DNA from: Diphasiastrum complanatum | Lineage: Eukaryota > Streptophyta > Lycopodiopsida > Lycopodiales > Lycopodiaceae | NCBI GenBank assembly: GCA_029204225.1 | Contig: CM055104.1 | Span: forward strand, 50,298,006-50,362,005 | Direction: 5' to 3' | Length of the DNA: 64,000 nucleotides | In this document: positions 10,870-21,818 of the stretch, piece after piece | Position numbering within the stretch: the first letter of the stretch is position 1 | How the letters are laid out: each line of letters starts with the position of its first letter | Made by a program: the position numbers and the translations under genes | Notes under the pieces: generated by a model | What the model saw: only the letters and a program-made list of their open reading frames with translations | Databases searched by the model: none | What the model was told of the DNA's origin: nothing

Positions 10870-11013
10870 TGTTGGAATATCAATCCAAACTCTAGAGAGA
10901 ACTATCAAACAGGGCAGATAGCTCAGTGGTAGAGCATCCCATCCGGTATGAGGGAGGTCTCGGGTTCGACTACTAGTCTATCCATCCATATTATGATTTA
11001 TGGATTTCTAATA
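10870..11013 (+). repeat. TRIM LTR copy 2
   Basis: 144 bp; the terminal CA is changed to TA. The tRNA-like segment is 10912-10984, with a one-base mismatch in the acceptor stem. Confidence 0.9.
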
Positions 11014-11129
11014 TGGTATCAGAGCCAAGTTAGACCTAACAGTTCATGGTGTCAAAGCCATGATTAGGTGGCCCAAGTTGTGGGGCAGGTGACAATTAGG
11101 ACCCCAACCAAGTGTGGCTTGAGGGGGGG

Positions 11130-11257
11130 TGTTGGAATATCAATCCACACTCTAGAGAGAACTATCAAACAAGGCGGATAGCTCAGTGGTAGAGCATCTT
11201 ATCCGGTATGAGGGAGGTCCTGGGTTCGAATCCTAATATGTCCATGGATTTCTAACA
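11130..11257 (+). repeat. TRIM LTR copy 3
   Basis: 128 bp; lacks about 16 bp (TCCATATTATGATTTA) near its end. The tRNA-like segment 11172-11244 has a perfect B box (GGTTCGAATCC) and a fully pairable anticodon stem, but a weaker acceptor stem. Confidence 0.9.
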
Positions 11258-11614
11258 TGATTTACATCTGTTTCATTTTATACTAAATCAATACTATCTT
11301 CTTATTGCGTTCAGGTTTGTCTCAGAATGTATGCATTTTTGTAATTCTTCACAACAAATTATTTGTCTGATAATTCAATGCTTAACATTTGGCTACGTAA
11401 TCATTGTAGTATTAATGATTTCTAAGTTAGTTACTATAAGATTGAACGTGATTTCTATCACTATTGTTTTGTTCAAAATTGATAAGCGTAGTCATGCATA
11501 GAGAAAGAGGAAGATAGTTTATTTGGTTGTGCACGATAAGGTATGATTCTTGTCGTTCGAATTATTTTTTATTCGATTCTTTTCGACCTATCTTTTTACT
11601 ACCTCTTTCCAACA
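11258..11614 (+). repeat. 5' LTR portion of Copia element R
   Basis: Sequence ending TTCCAACA directly before the PBS at 11615. Its left boundary is unclear because the TRIM adjoins it. Confidence 0.5.
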
Positions 11615-11626
11615 TGGTATCAAAGC
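11615..11626 (+). promoter_or_regulatory. PBS of Copia element R
   Basis: TGGTATCAAAGC, an initiator-Met type PBS with one substitution, in plus orientation ahead of gag. Confidence 0.8.
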
Positions 11627-11784
11627 ATTGCGTCATCAAGGCGAGTGCAAGCTCTAATACTTGATATCTTTTCCGATATCAAATTATTCTTTAGATCGAA
11701 TCAATTTGTTTCGGTATTAGAGAATTGATTTCCAATTATAGCGCAGCACGGTATCTCTCTTAACATCATTAGACTAAAGTTCCA

Positions 11785-12412
11785 GATGGATTCTCAAAGT
11801 AAAGTCGGTCTTATTGCAGACAAGTTGAATAGATCCAATTATCATTTGTGGAAATTTAAGATGAAGACCTTGCTAATCGCCATTGAGTTGTGGGATGTCG
11901 TCACAGGTACAGAAGTGATGCATGAAGACGACACATAAGACTCAAAATGGAAATCAAAGGATGGTAAAGCTTTTGCGCTTATTATCCTCAATATATTAGA
12001 CACTCAAATTGGCCACATAGCTGAAGCTAAAACTTCAAAACAAGTTTGGGACATCCTGAGCTCACTATATGATGTGAGAGACGTAACTGCCAAATTACAT
12101 CTTCGAAAGAAATTCTTCACACTCAAGATGTCGAACAATGATTTTCTTCAAAATCATATTAACCAGTTTAAGAATCTCTTGCAACAGATGGCCGCTGTTA
12201 GATCGGTCATAGACGATCAAGATGCAATCATGACATTGCTTTCAAGCCTGCCCTCTACATATGAGAACTGGGTGATGATCATTACGACACACTCAAATTT
12301 AACTCTTACCAGAGTTATTACTATGTTTCTGCAAGAAGACAATCGAAGAAGTCAAGACACTCCATCTACCTCTTCTTCTCATGCTCTATATGTCAACCAT
12401 GGCTTGAAATGA
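11785..12412 (+). pseudogene. Copia gag (DUF4219/UBN2 type), element R
   Basis: The frame begins ATGGATTCTCAAAG at 11786. It encodes LNRSNYHLWKFKMKTLL, a VWDILSSLYD segment, FLQNHINQFKNLL and LLSSLPSTYENW, the order of the UBN2 gag domain. One in-frame stop (TAA near 11936) breaks it, and it ends at TGA 12410-12412 before any zinc knuckle. The rest of the polyprotein is absent; a (TC)n tract and another LTR follow. It differs in sequence from the gag of elements A, C and Z, so it is a separate Copia lineage. Confidence 0.75.
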
Positions 12413-12523
12413 CAGAAGCAGAAAAGCTCCAAGCAGTCTGCATCGAATCAGAAACAGACTCAAGGTCAAGAACAATCATCGAATCTACATTCATCAAATA
12501 CAACACTCTACCAGTCAGTCAGT

Positions 12524-12526
<3 letters not shown>

Positions 12527-12610
<84 letters not shown>
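12527..12610 (+). repeat. (TC)n microsatellite, about 84 bp
   Basis: Uninterrupted TC dinucleotides just downstream of the truncated gag. Any long Leu/Ser or Arg/Glu reading frame through it is an artefact of the repeat. Confidence 0.95.
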
Positions 12611-12612
<2 letters not shown>

Positions 12613-12659
12613 GGATGGTACTTGACTATGTAACCTCGCCACATACTGCATGACCACAA

Positions 12660-13110
12660 TGTGAAAGATTTCAACTATTTTTGCTATTTTGGTCATATTT
12701 GTATATTTGGCAATTGAGGCCAATTTTCATATTAGAGTTTGACTTTTCAAATATTAGTCTAAAAGCATTTGAATAAACACTTTTGTAAAGTGTGAAAGAC
12801 TATAGAACACGGGTTTCGGAGAGATTCAATTTCAGAAGTAAATACATTGAATCTAGTCACAAAAATAGTCTTCATTATGGAGGGAAACCAAAATTTGAAT
12901 CAAGGTTTGGAACAGTTATAAAAGGATGTAACTCGTGGGAAGAGAGGACATTCTCTCTCTCTTATCTCATTTATGCTTATACATGGTTCCCTTGGGTCCT
13001 ACTATCCATTGGTGCACTATACTTGTGATATCTTGCAATTCTAGTATGTGTAGAATGTTTATTAATTGCTATTTTCAGATCCACATGTAAGAAATATAGT
13101 AGGTTACTGT
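12660..13110 (+). repeat. Solo or truncated LTR, family S (copy 1)
   Basis: It starts TGTGAAAGATTTCAACTA and parallels the LTRs at 21819 and 23242: the GGTCATATTTGTATATTT segment, the TTATAAAAGGATGTAAC TATA region near 12917, then a short CT run and an ACATGG segment. It carries no PBS or internal region on its right and fades after about 13110. It lies just upstream of the kinase exons, probably inside an intron. Confidence 0.7.
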
Positions 13111-13330
13111 TTTTGTATGGACAACAACATAAGACTTATCACTCTTATACTGTCTTGTTTGCTTGTAGCAGATTATGCTTTGCAAGTTTTTTGCTAAACT
13201 TTTGACTGAGTCAAAGTCTGTGCATCAGATTTATTAGCTTGAAGATTTCTCTAGCAATTCTCACTACAATCACCATTATGCCGTGCTCTCTATAATATCG
13301 ATGCCTACTAAACCCATTCTATTTATGCAG

Positions 13331-15825
13331 GTACACATTAAACATTGATGTGCAAAGGCATGATGATGTCTTACTTCATATGAGATTACTTCAGGAGGCT
13401 TTGGAAGCAGATGTTAGCTCCTGTAAAAGCCCATCTGGTTTGTTTCCACTGCCTGCAATCAATGTTCGGAAAGTGCAGCTGGGGAATGGCTCCCCACAGT
13501 TGGAAGCTGAGGATATTCACAGTGACAATGAACATGGATCACGTTGGAAAGGCATTCCAATTCCCAAGATTCCGAAGCCAGCATTTGGATCTGGAGGAAA
13601 CCTTACTGGATTGCTTACAGGTAGTCCAGCTAGAATTCACCCCTCCGTAAGGCATGTGAGATCACAGTCACGTGGAACTTCATGTAGTACACCCCCATCA
13701 ACAGGCAATTCTCCTATTCCTCGTCCTATGTTTGGTTCATTCACAAATCTGGTAGACATGGACGATGAGGAATGCTCTAGTGGTCATGAAGACTCCAATT
13801 CAACATATGGTTACGAAGTAACCTTTGCTAGTTCTGACAGAGACGGTCTTCTCAAGTACTTTACATCAGCATTAAGCAGCTCCTCTCTTGAGCTTAATAT
13901 TAAGGTACTTTTTGACGTTCTTTGAGTGTGTATTTCATCAGACAGATTGCATGAGTTACAATATGTTTTTCTGAGTTTTATCGTCCACAACTCACATGGC
14001 ACCAGACCTCCTGAACTAGATTGTGATCAAGAAAATTCATGTTTAGTGGATCACTTGTAACAGAGCCATACGAGCAGTCGATTGGCTTTTCAAAATAAAG
14101 TTTTCTAACTGTTTGTGAACTTTTTAAACTTTTTTTGATTGCAGTTAATGCTTAGAGAAGCTGCTTGGTTAGTGACAACAAGCTATTTGTGGATTACTAA
14201 GATTGAGCATGCGTCAAGCAATCCATGTCCTGGTTAATCAACCTATTAGATGGAGTTTTTATTCGTTCCTTCCTCTATCCTACTGCCATATAACTTTAGG
14301 AGATGCGAATACAATAAGACCACGGTGACCACTCCTTTTGCTGTCCAGTAATCCCACTCTTTGGCTTTAATCATCTCCAGTTTGATCTTGTAGTTGAGTT
14401 TTACAATTTTCAAAAGCTAAAACCTCCATTCTTATAGCTCAAGACTTGTTCTAAAGCTCAAAAAGACTTTTTTTAGTGCTTGATGTCATGCATCACAAAG
14501 GGTATTCTGAAATTTATTTCGCTGTGATATGCAGGAAGCACATGTGTTTAGTACTACTAATGGCATGGCTTTGGAAGTTTTTGTTGTGGAGGGATGGCCT
14601 GGTGACGAGGTTCATTATCAACACTGTCTTAAGTTCAACAAGAGAATCATACTTTGCATTAGCTTGTTACTTTATTAATGTGCTTGATTTAGAAAGCATA
14701 CTGTTGTTATAAGTTTTGCTCCCTTATCATTGGTGTTCTGAAATGGCCTTGTAAAGGTTTCAATGTTCATCACTGATTACATTGGCATTGCAAGGCAGTG
14801 ATTTGTGCATCATTGCACGGTGCCCTGTTGTGTAGCTATTTGATCTTTTCATGATTCACATAAGTCCATTTATGTTTTTGTTTACATCCTTGTGGGTTCT
14901 TATAGCATGAAGAACTTCGACAAGCAGTGCTTTCAGCACTGAGCAGTAAACTGAATGACATGTCAACAAACAAGGGAGGGTTGGATGCTGATTCTCAACT
15001 AAGAGCTGTTGCAGAAGCAATTGCCTATGAGGATTGGGCTGTTGATTATAACAATGTAGGTGCATTTTACTGTTAGATTTGTGTATGCATAGTTCTCTTA
15101 CTGTATAGCATAAGCCCCACTTTGTAGCCTCAAGAACCTTATGGAATGCTATGTTCTGACAGCTAGTTATTGGCGAAAGACTTGGTGGTGGTTCATCTGG
15201 TCGTCTTTACAGAGGAAAATATTTGAGTCAAGATGTTGCAATCAAGATCATTTTATTAGATGAGGAGCATGCGAAACCAGACATTGGCACTTCAAGTGCC
15301 AAATCAGCTACAAAGTTGTTACAAATTTTCAAGCAGGAAGTTTCAATTATGAGGTCTGTATGTGTCTGTTAAGTATGTTAATGGTTTTCCAGGGCTAGTA
15401 TTTTTCCACTTTGTCAAGTTCTTGTTGTACTGCTTGGCTGATAATAGTCTAAACAGCGAAGTGGAACACATGAATCTGATTACGTAAAGTCAGATTAGTA
15501 TTCGTTTCTGTGCATATAAACTATTGGTTGCTTACATCTGTCAACTTGTATGGACCGATGTGAGATGCTCAGCTGATACTTACCAGAGATGTTTCTTTTG
15601 GCCTTTCTTCGATGTGATTTCCATGATCTGGTAATAACTAGAATCAGGTAACATATGGTGTAGAATCTGATTGTTATTTTTTCTCATCTGAATGTTTGGT
15701 GTGTTTGATTTTTCTAAAGTATTTATTGCCAGGCTTGTCCGCCATAAAAATCTGGTTCAGTTTATTGGAGCTTGTGCAAGTTGGCCCAAGCTTTGCATTG
15801 TCACAAAGCTTATGGCAGGTGGCAG
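13331..15825 (+). CDS. ACT-domain (STY8/17/46-like) protein kinase, partial, 5 exons
   Basis: Five stop-free exons with GT-AG borders: 13331-13904, 14535-14609, 14906-15055, 15163-15353, 15733-15825. Phases are compatible throughout. Exon 1 has the [16 protein letters not shown] region, a Ser/Pro-rich linker and the ACT domain start ([17 protein letters not shown]). Exon 2 completes ACT ([21 protein letters not shown]). Exons 4-5 hold the start of a kinase domain: glycine loop GGGSSG, VAIK lysine, then [11 protein letters not shown]. This is the order of plant Raf-like STY kinases, soluble Ser/Thr/Tyr kinases that phosphorylate chloroplast transit peptides in Arabidopsis. The N-terminus and the catalytic HRD and DFG motifs are not found in the window. 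Either very long introns or TE truncation could explain this. Intact frames favour a real gene. Confidence 0.85.
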
Positions 15826-16764
15826 GTATGCTTGAAAACAGTGACTACCAGCTTTTTGAAGTTAAATGAAATCTTTGTCAATGAACGCAATTGAAATCTT
15901 TGTCAACAAACAAAAATGAAATCTTTGTCAACGAACACGCTCTTACATCCAAAGCAGTTCATAGCAAGGAGTTGATCTTTCAGGGTTTATAGCACATCTT
16001 GTGATAGCAGGCAAAAAAAATGAATCACTAGGATGAAATCCCAGCAACTCTTCTAGGCATGCAGATCTGCAATCAAAGGCTTATCCGCCATCAGTGACCA
16101 ACCGCCATGAATCTCATGATATGATACAAATAAAGAAAAATATTTTGCAAACCCCAAATGATGAATCTCTGGCATGCTAATTTTGGATATCAAAACGGGA
16201 AACGGATGACAGATTCTTCAGCGCTCTAATGTAAGGTATGTGATTATGTGATCAACACTAAAAGGAGGCAGTCAGGAACATATATTGGATTGATCATTTT
16301 TGAGTGATAAGTGTCGAAGCAGGCAGTCAGGAATATACATGATGTGCATCATGCTCCTTTGGCTAGTTAAGTGAAGGATGTGCATTTGTATGGTATGACC
16401 AGGACTCTTGGCAACATTGGTGCTCTTTTTCTCCTGTGATTATAATTGTCAAATGATTCATGCATCTCTATAAAGAATGTCATCAAATTATTGAAGCTTG
16501 CTAAGGGTGCTCTCTGTACCTCAATGCAAAAAAGGGCATAATGAGTGATGAATAAATTGAACAGTTAAAAGTCTATTTTCGTGAGTGTACATATGCAACT
16601 GGATAACTTTGAGTCACATCGCATCAGCTGCTGTCTTGAGTCCATACTAAGTACCACGGTATTCGGCCAATTGTAAAAGTTTAGTCAGTGGATGTTCACG
16701 AATCCAATGTCGCATACAACAAGGGTTCATAACATGTATTAGTTGAAATTTCATTTGGGCAAGA
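15826..16764 (+). other. Non-coding; kinase intron or post-truncation sequence
   Basis: It starts with a consensus splice donor (GTATGC). A small local duplication (GAAATCTTTGTCAA, three times near 15868-15930) is visible. No kinase exon is recognised. Family D sequence begins at about 16780. Confidence 0.5.
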
Positions 16765-19242
16765 ATGCTATTTCCCTGTACTGAAGCAATAGAAGGTAGC
16801 GCATTTCTCGAGACGAAAGTGTGCGGTTTTAAACGCTCATCCCTCCTATCTACCCTTGTGTCACATACTAACCTTTACCCACCATCTCAAGCATCTACCT
16901 CATCCCAACCTACAGTCATTAACACAACGGCCAGCAAACAAATGCGTGGCACTACCTCTACATCCACATCTCCACCTGTTACTCGACGACGTGTCTCCAC
17001 TGCCGCACTAACTACTCCATCAACCACCGCCACTACTTCTTTCATGCAACCCCCCACTCCAATTTATGTTGTCGCTATCTCTCTTCCTATTCCATCCACA
17101 TTTGTTTCTGTCTCCATCCCCGTTTCTTCTGTTGATATCACTCCTACTTCTCTTCCAGTGTCCGCTGCTCCATCCATCACCATCGCATCCTCCATTACTC
17201 CTGCCACCACCGGTGCTCCTCTCACATTCAACCCTTCTGATTCGTAGCTGTCCCCTGACACTCTGGCATGGATGCAAGTTATCAATTTTTCACTCCCACG
17301 CCAGACACTTTTTGCTCCATTCTCACCTTCTTCCATACTCCACACCACCCTTCAGTTCTCCACTGTTCCTCCCATCCTCTCGTTCGGACAAACCGTCCTC
17401 GCCCCTGTTTCCATAGTTGTTTCTCACACTCCACCCACTTTGCCAAAGGTTGCCAAGGCCAGCCAACCGCTTCCCGATGACACATTTGTACAAATAGTTT
17501 TTGTAGCATCACCAAATTGGGTTGACCCTACCACCCCAGATGGCATCAAGACAAATGAAAATCTGATCAAAGACAATGACGACGGAATTCCACAAGTCGT
17601 CGGGGCCGATACAACACAAGCCCCTGCCAATGCCAGTGTACTAGCTGCTCCCACAAATTTAACGACGGCGTACAAAACCCTAAGAAAATACATCCTAGAT
17701 GCGGTAGCAGCCAAAGCTATTCTGGAAAGCAGGGTACTACAGTTGGCAACAAGTAATACACAGCTGCGAGCATACCTCACCAAGCTGCAGCAAGAGCTGA
17801 TTCTGGCTCAGCAACACGAACAAGCAGGGCACCAAGAGATTGCCAAGCTGCAGCAGAAGGAGGAGGGCCTAAACAAATATATTCAAAGCCTCTCCAAAGA
17901 GCTGACTGAGGCCTTCACAAAGGTGCGGGAGCTTCAAGCTGAAGCATCCCAATGGCTTGCTCTCATTCAGGCGCAACTTACACTTTTGGAAGCAGAGAAC
18001 ACGCGTCTGAGGATGGAGGTTAAAGCCTTACAAGACAAGAAGCTCGTCTGGTTAGCTCAATCTGCACCAGACACAAAGCTGCTTTCCCAATCAGAGATGA
18101 ATCTTCTACGGCATCAGGTGCAGATTTATAGCCAAACCCTCAACAACTACCAGACGAAGTTCAATAAGTATCGGACAAGCGCAATGCAAGAGCTCGCCCA
18201 GGCCAAACAAGCCCATGCCAGAAATACATGAAAACGAAGGCCCAGCCCTCTCCCGTGGTAATTCCACCACCACCTAATATTGATGTTGCACAGGCTAGTA
18301 CCAGCCAAGATCAGAGCCAACAGGCAGCAGGGGGATTTCAACCAGATGTCCGAAGGCCAGGACCAAGGGCAGACAGATGCGGCCGCTGAGATGCACAACC
18401 AGAGCCAAGGCGCAACCACCAGCCAGGGCCAAGCAACATCATCCAGAGGGTCACGAACCATATCTGTCAGCCGGGCCTTCCGAAGACCAAAATCCATGGA
18501 GGAGAACATCAATGAATTTTTATCCAAATATCCCCACAAGTCATCAAGAGATGGCTGGCAGTTATCATTCTCAGCTCAGACCATCAAGGAAAAAGAACTA
18601 CAAGCCTTACCCGCCCTCCAACCACAACCGGAGTGGCTACAACAGTTATTTGAGAGAGACCCTGCGGCCATCAGGGCTTACGTGACGAGTCCGCAACAGG
18701 TATGGGTGAACGCGCATTTCCTGCCATGTCCAAGAATATCCAAATAGGTGGAATGCGGCACTCCTCTGGACCAGATCACACTCAACAATTTCAACTGGCC
18801 AATCATCAAATCTGAATATGGGTGGACAACGGATGTAGACGCCAGAGGGGCTCTCTTCGCATTCGCCAGTCACTACATCAATTGCCCCGATCCCATAGTC
18901 CGTGCGGTAGCCACTTACGCCCGGGACTTGGAATATTTAATGGGCATTGAAACAAAATGGGATGATTTCCTTCCCTCCATATTTTTTGATCCAAATAAGG
19001 TGCTCGTTTCAGACAAAGTCGAAGATCAGCTGCCAGTCGCTCGCGTATATTACCGAGCTGCATTTCTTGGAGATCCCTGGATGAAACGATTCCAAGCATG
19101 GGTGGATCAGGAATGGCTGACAGGAGTTCACAAGTCCTTCCACACTTCAAAGGACTCCAAGAAACTGGACCATCTCAACTTCATGGAAGACGTTACGGGA
19201 TATCTCATCCACCAGCGGTGGTCCAAGAGAACGCTCTACTAA
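16765..19242 (+). pseudogene. Family D protein, copy D0 (5' truncated): coiled-coil element protein
   Basis: A long, nearly continuous coding region of 826 codons, unlike known pol or gag domains I can name. In order: the last ~25 residues of the N-terminal domain (LETKVCGFKRSSLL); a Pro/Ser/Thr-rich linker to ~17480; a strongly heptad-like Leu/Gln/Glu coiled coil ~17650-18215; AFRRPKSMEENINEF (18463); and a conserved C-terminal domain ~18600-19240 (NFNWPIIKSEYGW, KWDDFLP, DQLPVARVYYR, FMEDVTGYLIHQRW). Breaks: TAG at 17245, a frameshifted stretch 18232-18280, and TAG at 18745 where copy D3 has Trp. It lacks the first ~240 residues. Function is unknown. No zinc knuckle, protease, RT or integrase is present. 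It is followed by its LTR at 19289. Confidence 0.75.
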
Positions 19243-19288
19243 ACTGGCAGAGTGCCGAGGGACCGGCACTACTTCAGGCCGTGGGTCC

Positions 19289-20089
19289 TGTTGGGGGTAT
19301 TCTCAACAAAGTGTAAATAAATAAAATCCTCCAATAAAATGTGTTGCGAGGGCATGGCATCCTGCGTGTATAAGTCTGTGGCCCAATGAGCATGCAATTG
19401 AAGTTGTAAATAAAATAAACTTGACTTGGGCCTTGTAATTAAAATAAAACTAGAGGCCCAATGTCATTTTTAAACTTAGAGATCACTTTTTAGAGTTGGG
19501 TCCAAATTGGGACTCACATGAATCTTGTGATTTCTAATGTACTTTTTGTAGACCCTTGGATCAAGTTGGGTCCAAGATGAATGGCTAGGATCATTGTGAA
19601 TATTAGCCAATAAGATTTAGGGGCAAGGGCCTTCCCCATTCTATAAAAAGGCACCATTTGTACACTATTTCCATGCTTAATGAGAAGGAGGAAACTCTAC
19701 CATTTTTCAAAGAGAAGCATCCTCAATTGCTATTCACTACTTGCTATTGCTCTTGGTTGTATTTTCTCTTGCTTTCTATTTCCATGTTTATTGTTTGCCA
19801 ATAGTGAATGTTTTTCCATTAGCAAGCATAAGGAGCATTTGAGCTAACCTCCACCCTCACTCTCTTTTTCTCTCTTTCTCTTCTCTTCTCAATCTCTTCT
19901 TCTCTTTCCTTCCCTTCAACCAAACTATGATGAATGTTAGTGTAGAGGAGTAGAGTTAAAGAGGAGTAGTATAGTGGTGAGTAGAGTTAAGGGAGAAAGT
20001 AGGAAATTAACTAAAAGTAGCATCTATGCATAATTAGGCACCTATCCAGTGATCTAACCTTTTTTGACAGGCGGAAGGGCTATACTACG
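19289..20089 (+). repeat. 3' LTR of family D copy D0
   Basis: It begins TGTTGGGGGTATTC after TTCAGGCCGTGGGTCC. It contains the GGCATCCTGCGTGTATAAG box shared with the other D copies, a TATA box (CTATAAAAAGG near 19641) and the CCATGCTTAATGAGAAGGAGG segment also found (inverted) near 45680. The right end, about 20089, is inferred from the ACTACA terminus of the 56 kb copy. Confidence 0.7.
19640..19650 (+). promoter_or_regulatory. TATA box in D0 LTR
   Basis: CTATAAAAAGG, at the equivalent place to CTATAAAAAGGG (minus) near 56500 in the D4 LTR, so it is the probable U3/R promoter. Confidence 0.6.
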
Positions 20090-20115
20090 AGAGATCATCA
20101 ACCCCACATCGTGAT

Positions 20116-21818
20116 GTGGATGGATCTAACATTCTTGATAGTGATGTGGATGTTGATGAAAAGGATCATACTTTAGATGGTGATGATGAAGGACCATCAT
20201 CAAGTCAAAAGCCAAGGAAAACATCATGGAAAAGACAAAACCTTTCAAGGCTCACTTATAATGAAAAGGGTAAGCAAGTAGTTGTTGGAAATTATGTTGC
20301 TTTCCTAACCCCTTTAGATGACCCTACATGTGTAGATGAAACAAGAAACAAAGAGGAGTGGATCCAAGAAATAAATCTTGAGTATTAATATGAGGAATGG
20401 AACATGGAGATTGGTGGAGTTACCTAAGGACAAGAAAGCTATTGGATGGAAATGGATCTTCAAGGTGAAGACAAACCAAGATGGATCTATCAACAAGTAC
20501 AAGGAAAGGTTGGTGGCAAAAGGATATGCTCAAGAACATGGGATTGACTATGATGAAACCTTTGTACCCGTGGCAAAGATGGTAAGCATTTGGGTCATCA
20601 TCTCTCTTGCTACTCTTGATGGATGGGATCTATGGCAATTGGACATTACAAATGCATTCTTGAATGGTGATCTTGAGGAGGAAGTGTACATAGAGCAACC
20701 CGAAAGCTACATTTCACCTACAAAGCCAAATCATGTGTGTCTTTTACAAAAGAGCTTATATGGCCTTAAGAAAGCACCAAGCAGTTGGTATGCTAAGCTT
20801 AACACTTTTTTACTCTCTCAAGGCATTGTTATGAATGAGTATGATCATTAGGTTTGCTAGAAATGATGTTACCATCTTGCTAATCTATGTAGATGATATC
20901 ATCTTGAGTGGTGGAGACAATCAAGATGTGGAGGATATCAAGAGTGCTCTTAAGAAGGAATTTGAGGTGCATGATCTTCGTAAATTTAGGCATAGAAGTA
21001 ATTCGATCTTCTCAATCTACTTTAATTTGTCAAGAGAATTATGCTAATTCTATTCTAGAAAGATTTTGTATGGTAGATGCAAAGTCTTGTGATACACCTA
21101 TGGAGTCACATGTAAAGCTAAATATAAGAGGTAATGAAAGGTCCTTTGAGGACATTACTCTCTATAGGAAGCTAGTTGGTTCAATCATCTATCTAACTAT
21201 TACAAGAGAAAGATCTAAGCTATTGTGTTGGAAGATTGAGCCAATTCATGCAAAATCCTAGTTAGGAGGTACATCATTGGAACTCAAGAATTTGGCATAT
21301 TGTATGAGGGATCATCACCTAACTTGTCTGAATTTTTAGATTCAGACTATGCTGGAGATAAATGGATAGGAAATCCATTAGTGCTCATTGTATTTTCACA
21401 GGTGATGGAGCTATATCATGAATGTCAAAGAAACAAGCCACTATTTCATTGTCATCTAGTGAGGCCAAGTACAAAGCTCTTACACATTGCACAAAGGAGA
21501 TGGTATGGATCAAGAGGATGATCAAGGATCTTCATTTGCTGGACTTTTTAAAGAGCCAAATCATGTTCTATGACAATCTATCAGCCCAAAGGTTGGCAAC
21601 CAATCCTATCTTTCATGCTAGGAGCAAGCATATTGAGGTGGCATATCACTTTGTGAGGGAGCAAGTCATGGCAAAGGAGGTGGATCTTCAACATGTGTCC
21701 TCAAGGGAATGTGTAGCTGATATTTTCACCAAATCACTGGAAAAGGACTTGTTCATGAAGCATAGGACCTCACTTGGAGTGTTTTCAATGTCTATGCTTA
21801 AACTATTTGAAGAGGGAG
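20116..21818 (+). pseudogene. Copia RT-RNase H, 5'-truncated element S
   Basis: Frames at 20116, 20378, 20835, 20908, 21300 and 21422 form a Copia pol 3' half. Motifs include KWIFKVKTNQDGSI, DYDETFVPVAK, TNAFLNGDLEEEVYIEQP, KSLYGLKKAPSSWY, LIYVDDIILSGG, SLSSSEAKYKALTH and VADIFTKSLEK. Gag, protease and integrase are missing; the copy starts against the family D LTR. There are four or five frameshifts or stops. A polypurine tract (AGAGGGAG) leads straight into the LTR at 21819. Confidence 0.85.

Larger units (their letters stand above)
10610..11257 (+). mobile_element. TRIM array: LTR-internal-LTR-internal-LTR, period 260 bp
   Basis: Three LTRs of 144, 144 and 128 bp alternate with two internal segments of 116 bp. 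Each LTR runs TGTTGGAATATC to TTTCTAACA (AATA in copy 2). Each of the first two is followed at once by TGGTATCAGAGCC, an initiator-Met PBS. Each internal segment ends in a GAGGGGGGG polypurine tract abutting the next LTR. This is the anatomy of a terminal-repeat retrotransposon in miniature with one extra unit, as produced by LTR-LTR recombination. It has no coding capacity. The LTR interior is tRNA-like. Confidence 0.9.

Noticed and set aside
10652-11244. Three functional tRNA genes in tandem
   Set aside because: The segments lie inside TRIM LTRs. The anticodon loop lacks U33 and stems carry mismatches in every copy, so they are tRNA-derived promoter sequences rather than working tRNAs.
12409-12723. 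Open frames through the (TC)n tract on both strands
   Set aside because: They consist of Ser-Leu or Arg-Glu repeats produced by the dinucleotide tract.
17020-17416. Open frames on both strands in the family D linker
   Set aside because: Shadows of the Pro/Ser/Thr-rich linker; the frame that joins the coiled coil is the supported one.
16765-19242. Family D as a host gene (a coiled-coil motor or cytoskeletal protein)
   Set aside because: Three copies in 64 kb, each with its own LTR-like flank and internal stops, point to a mobile element.
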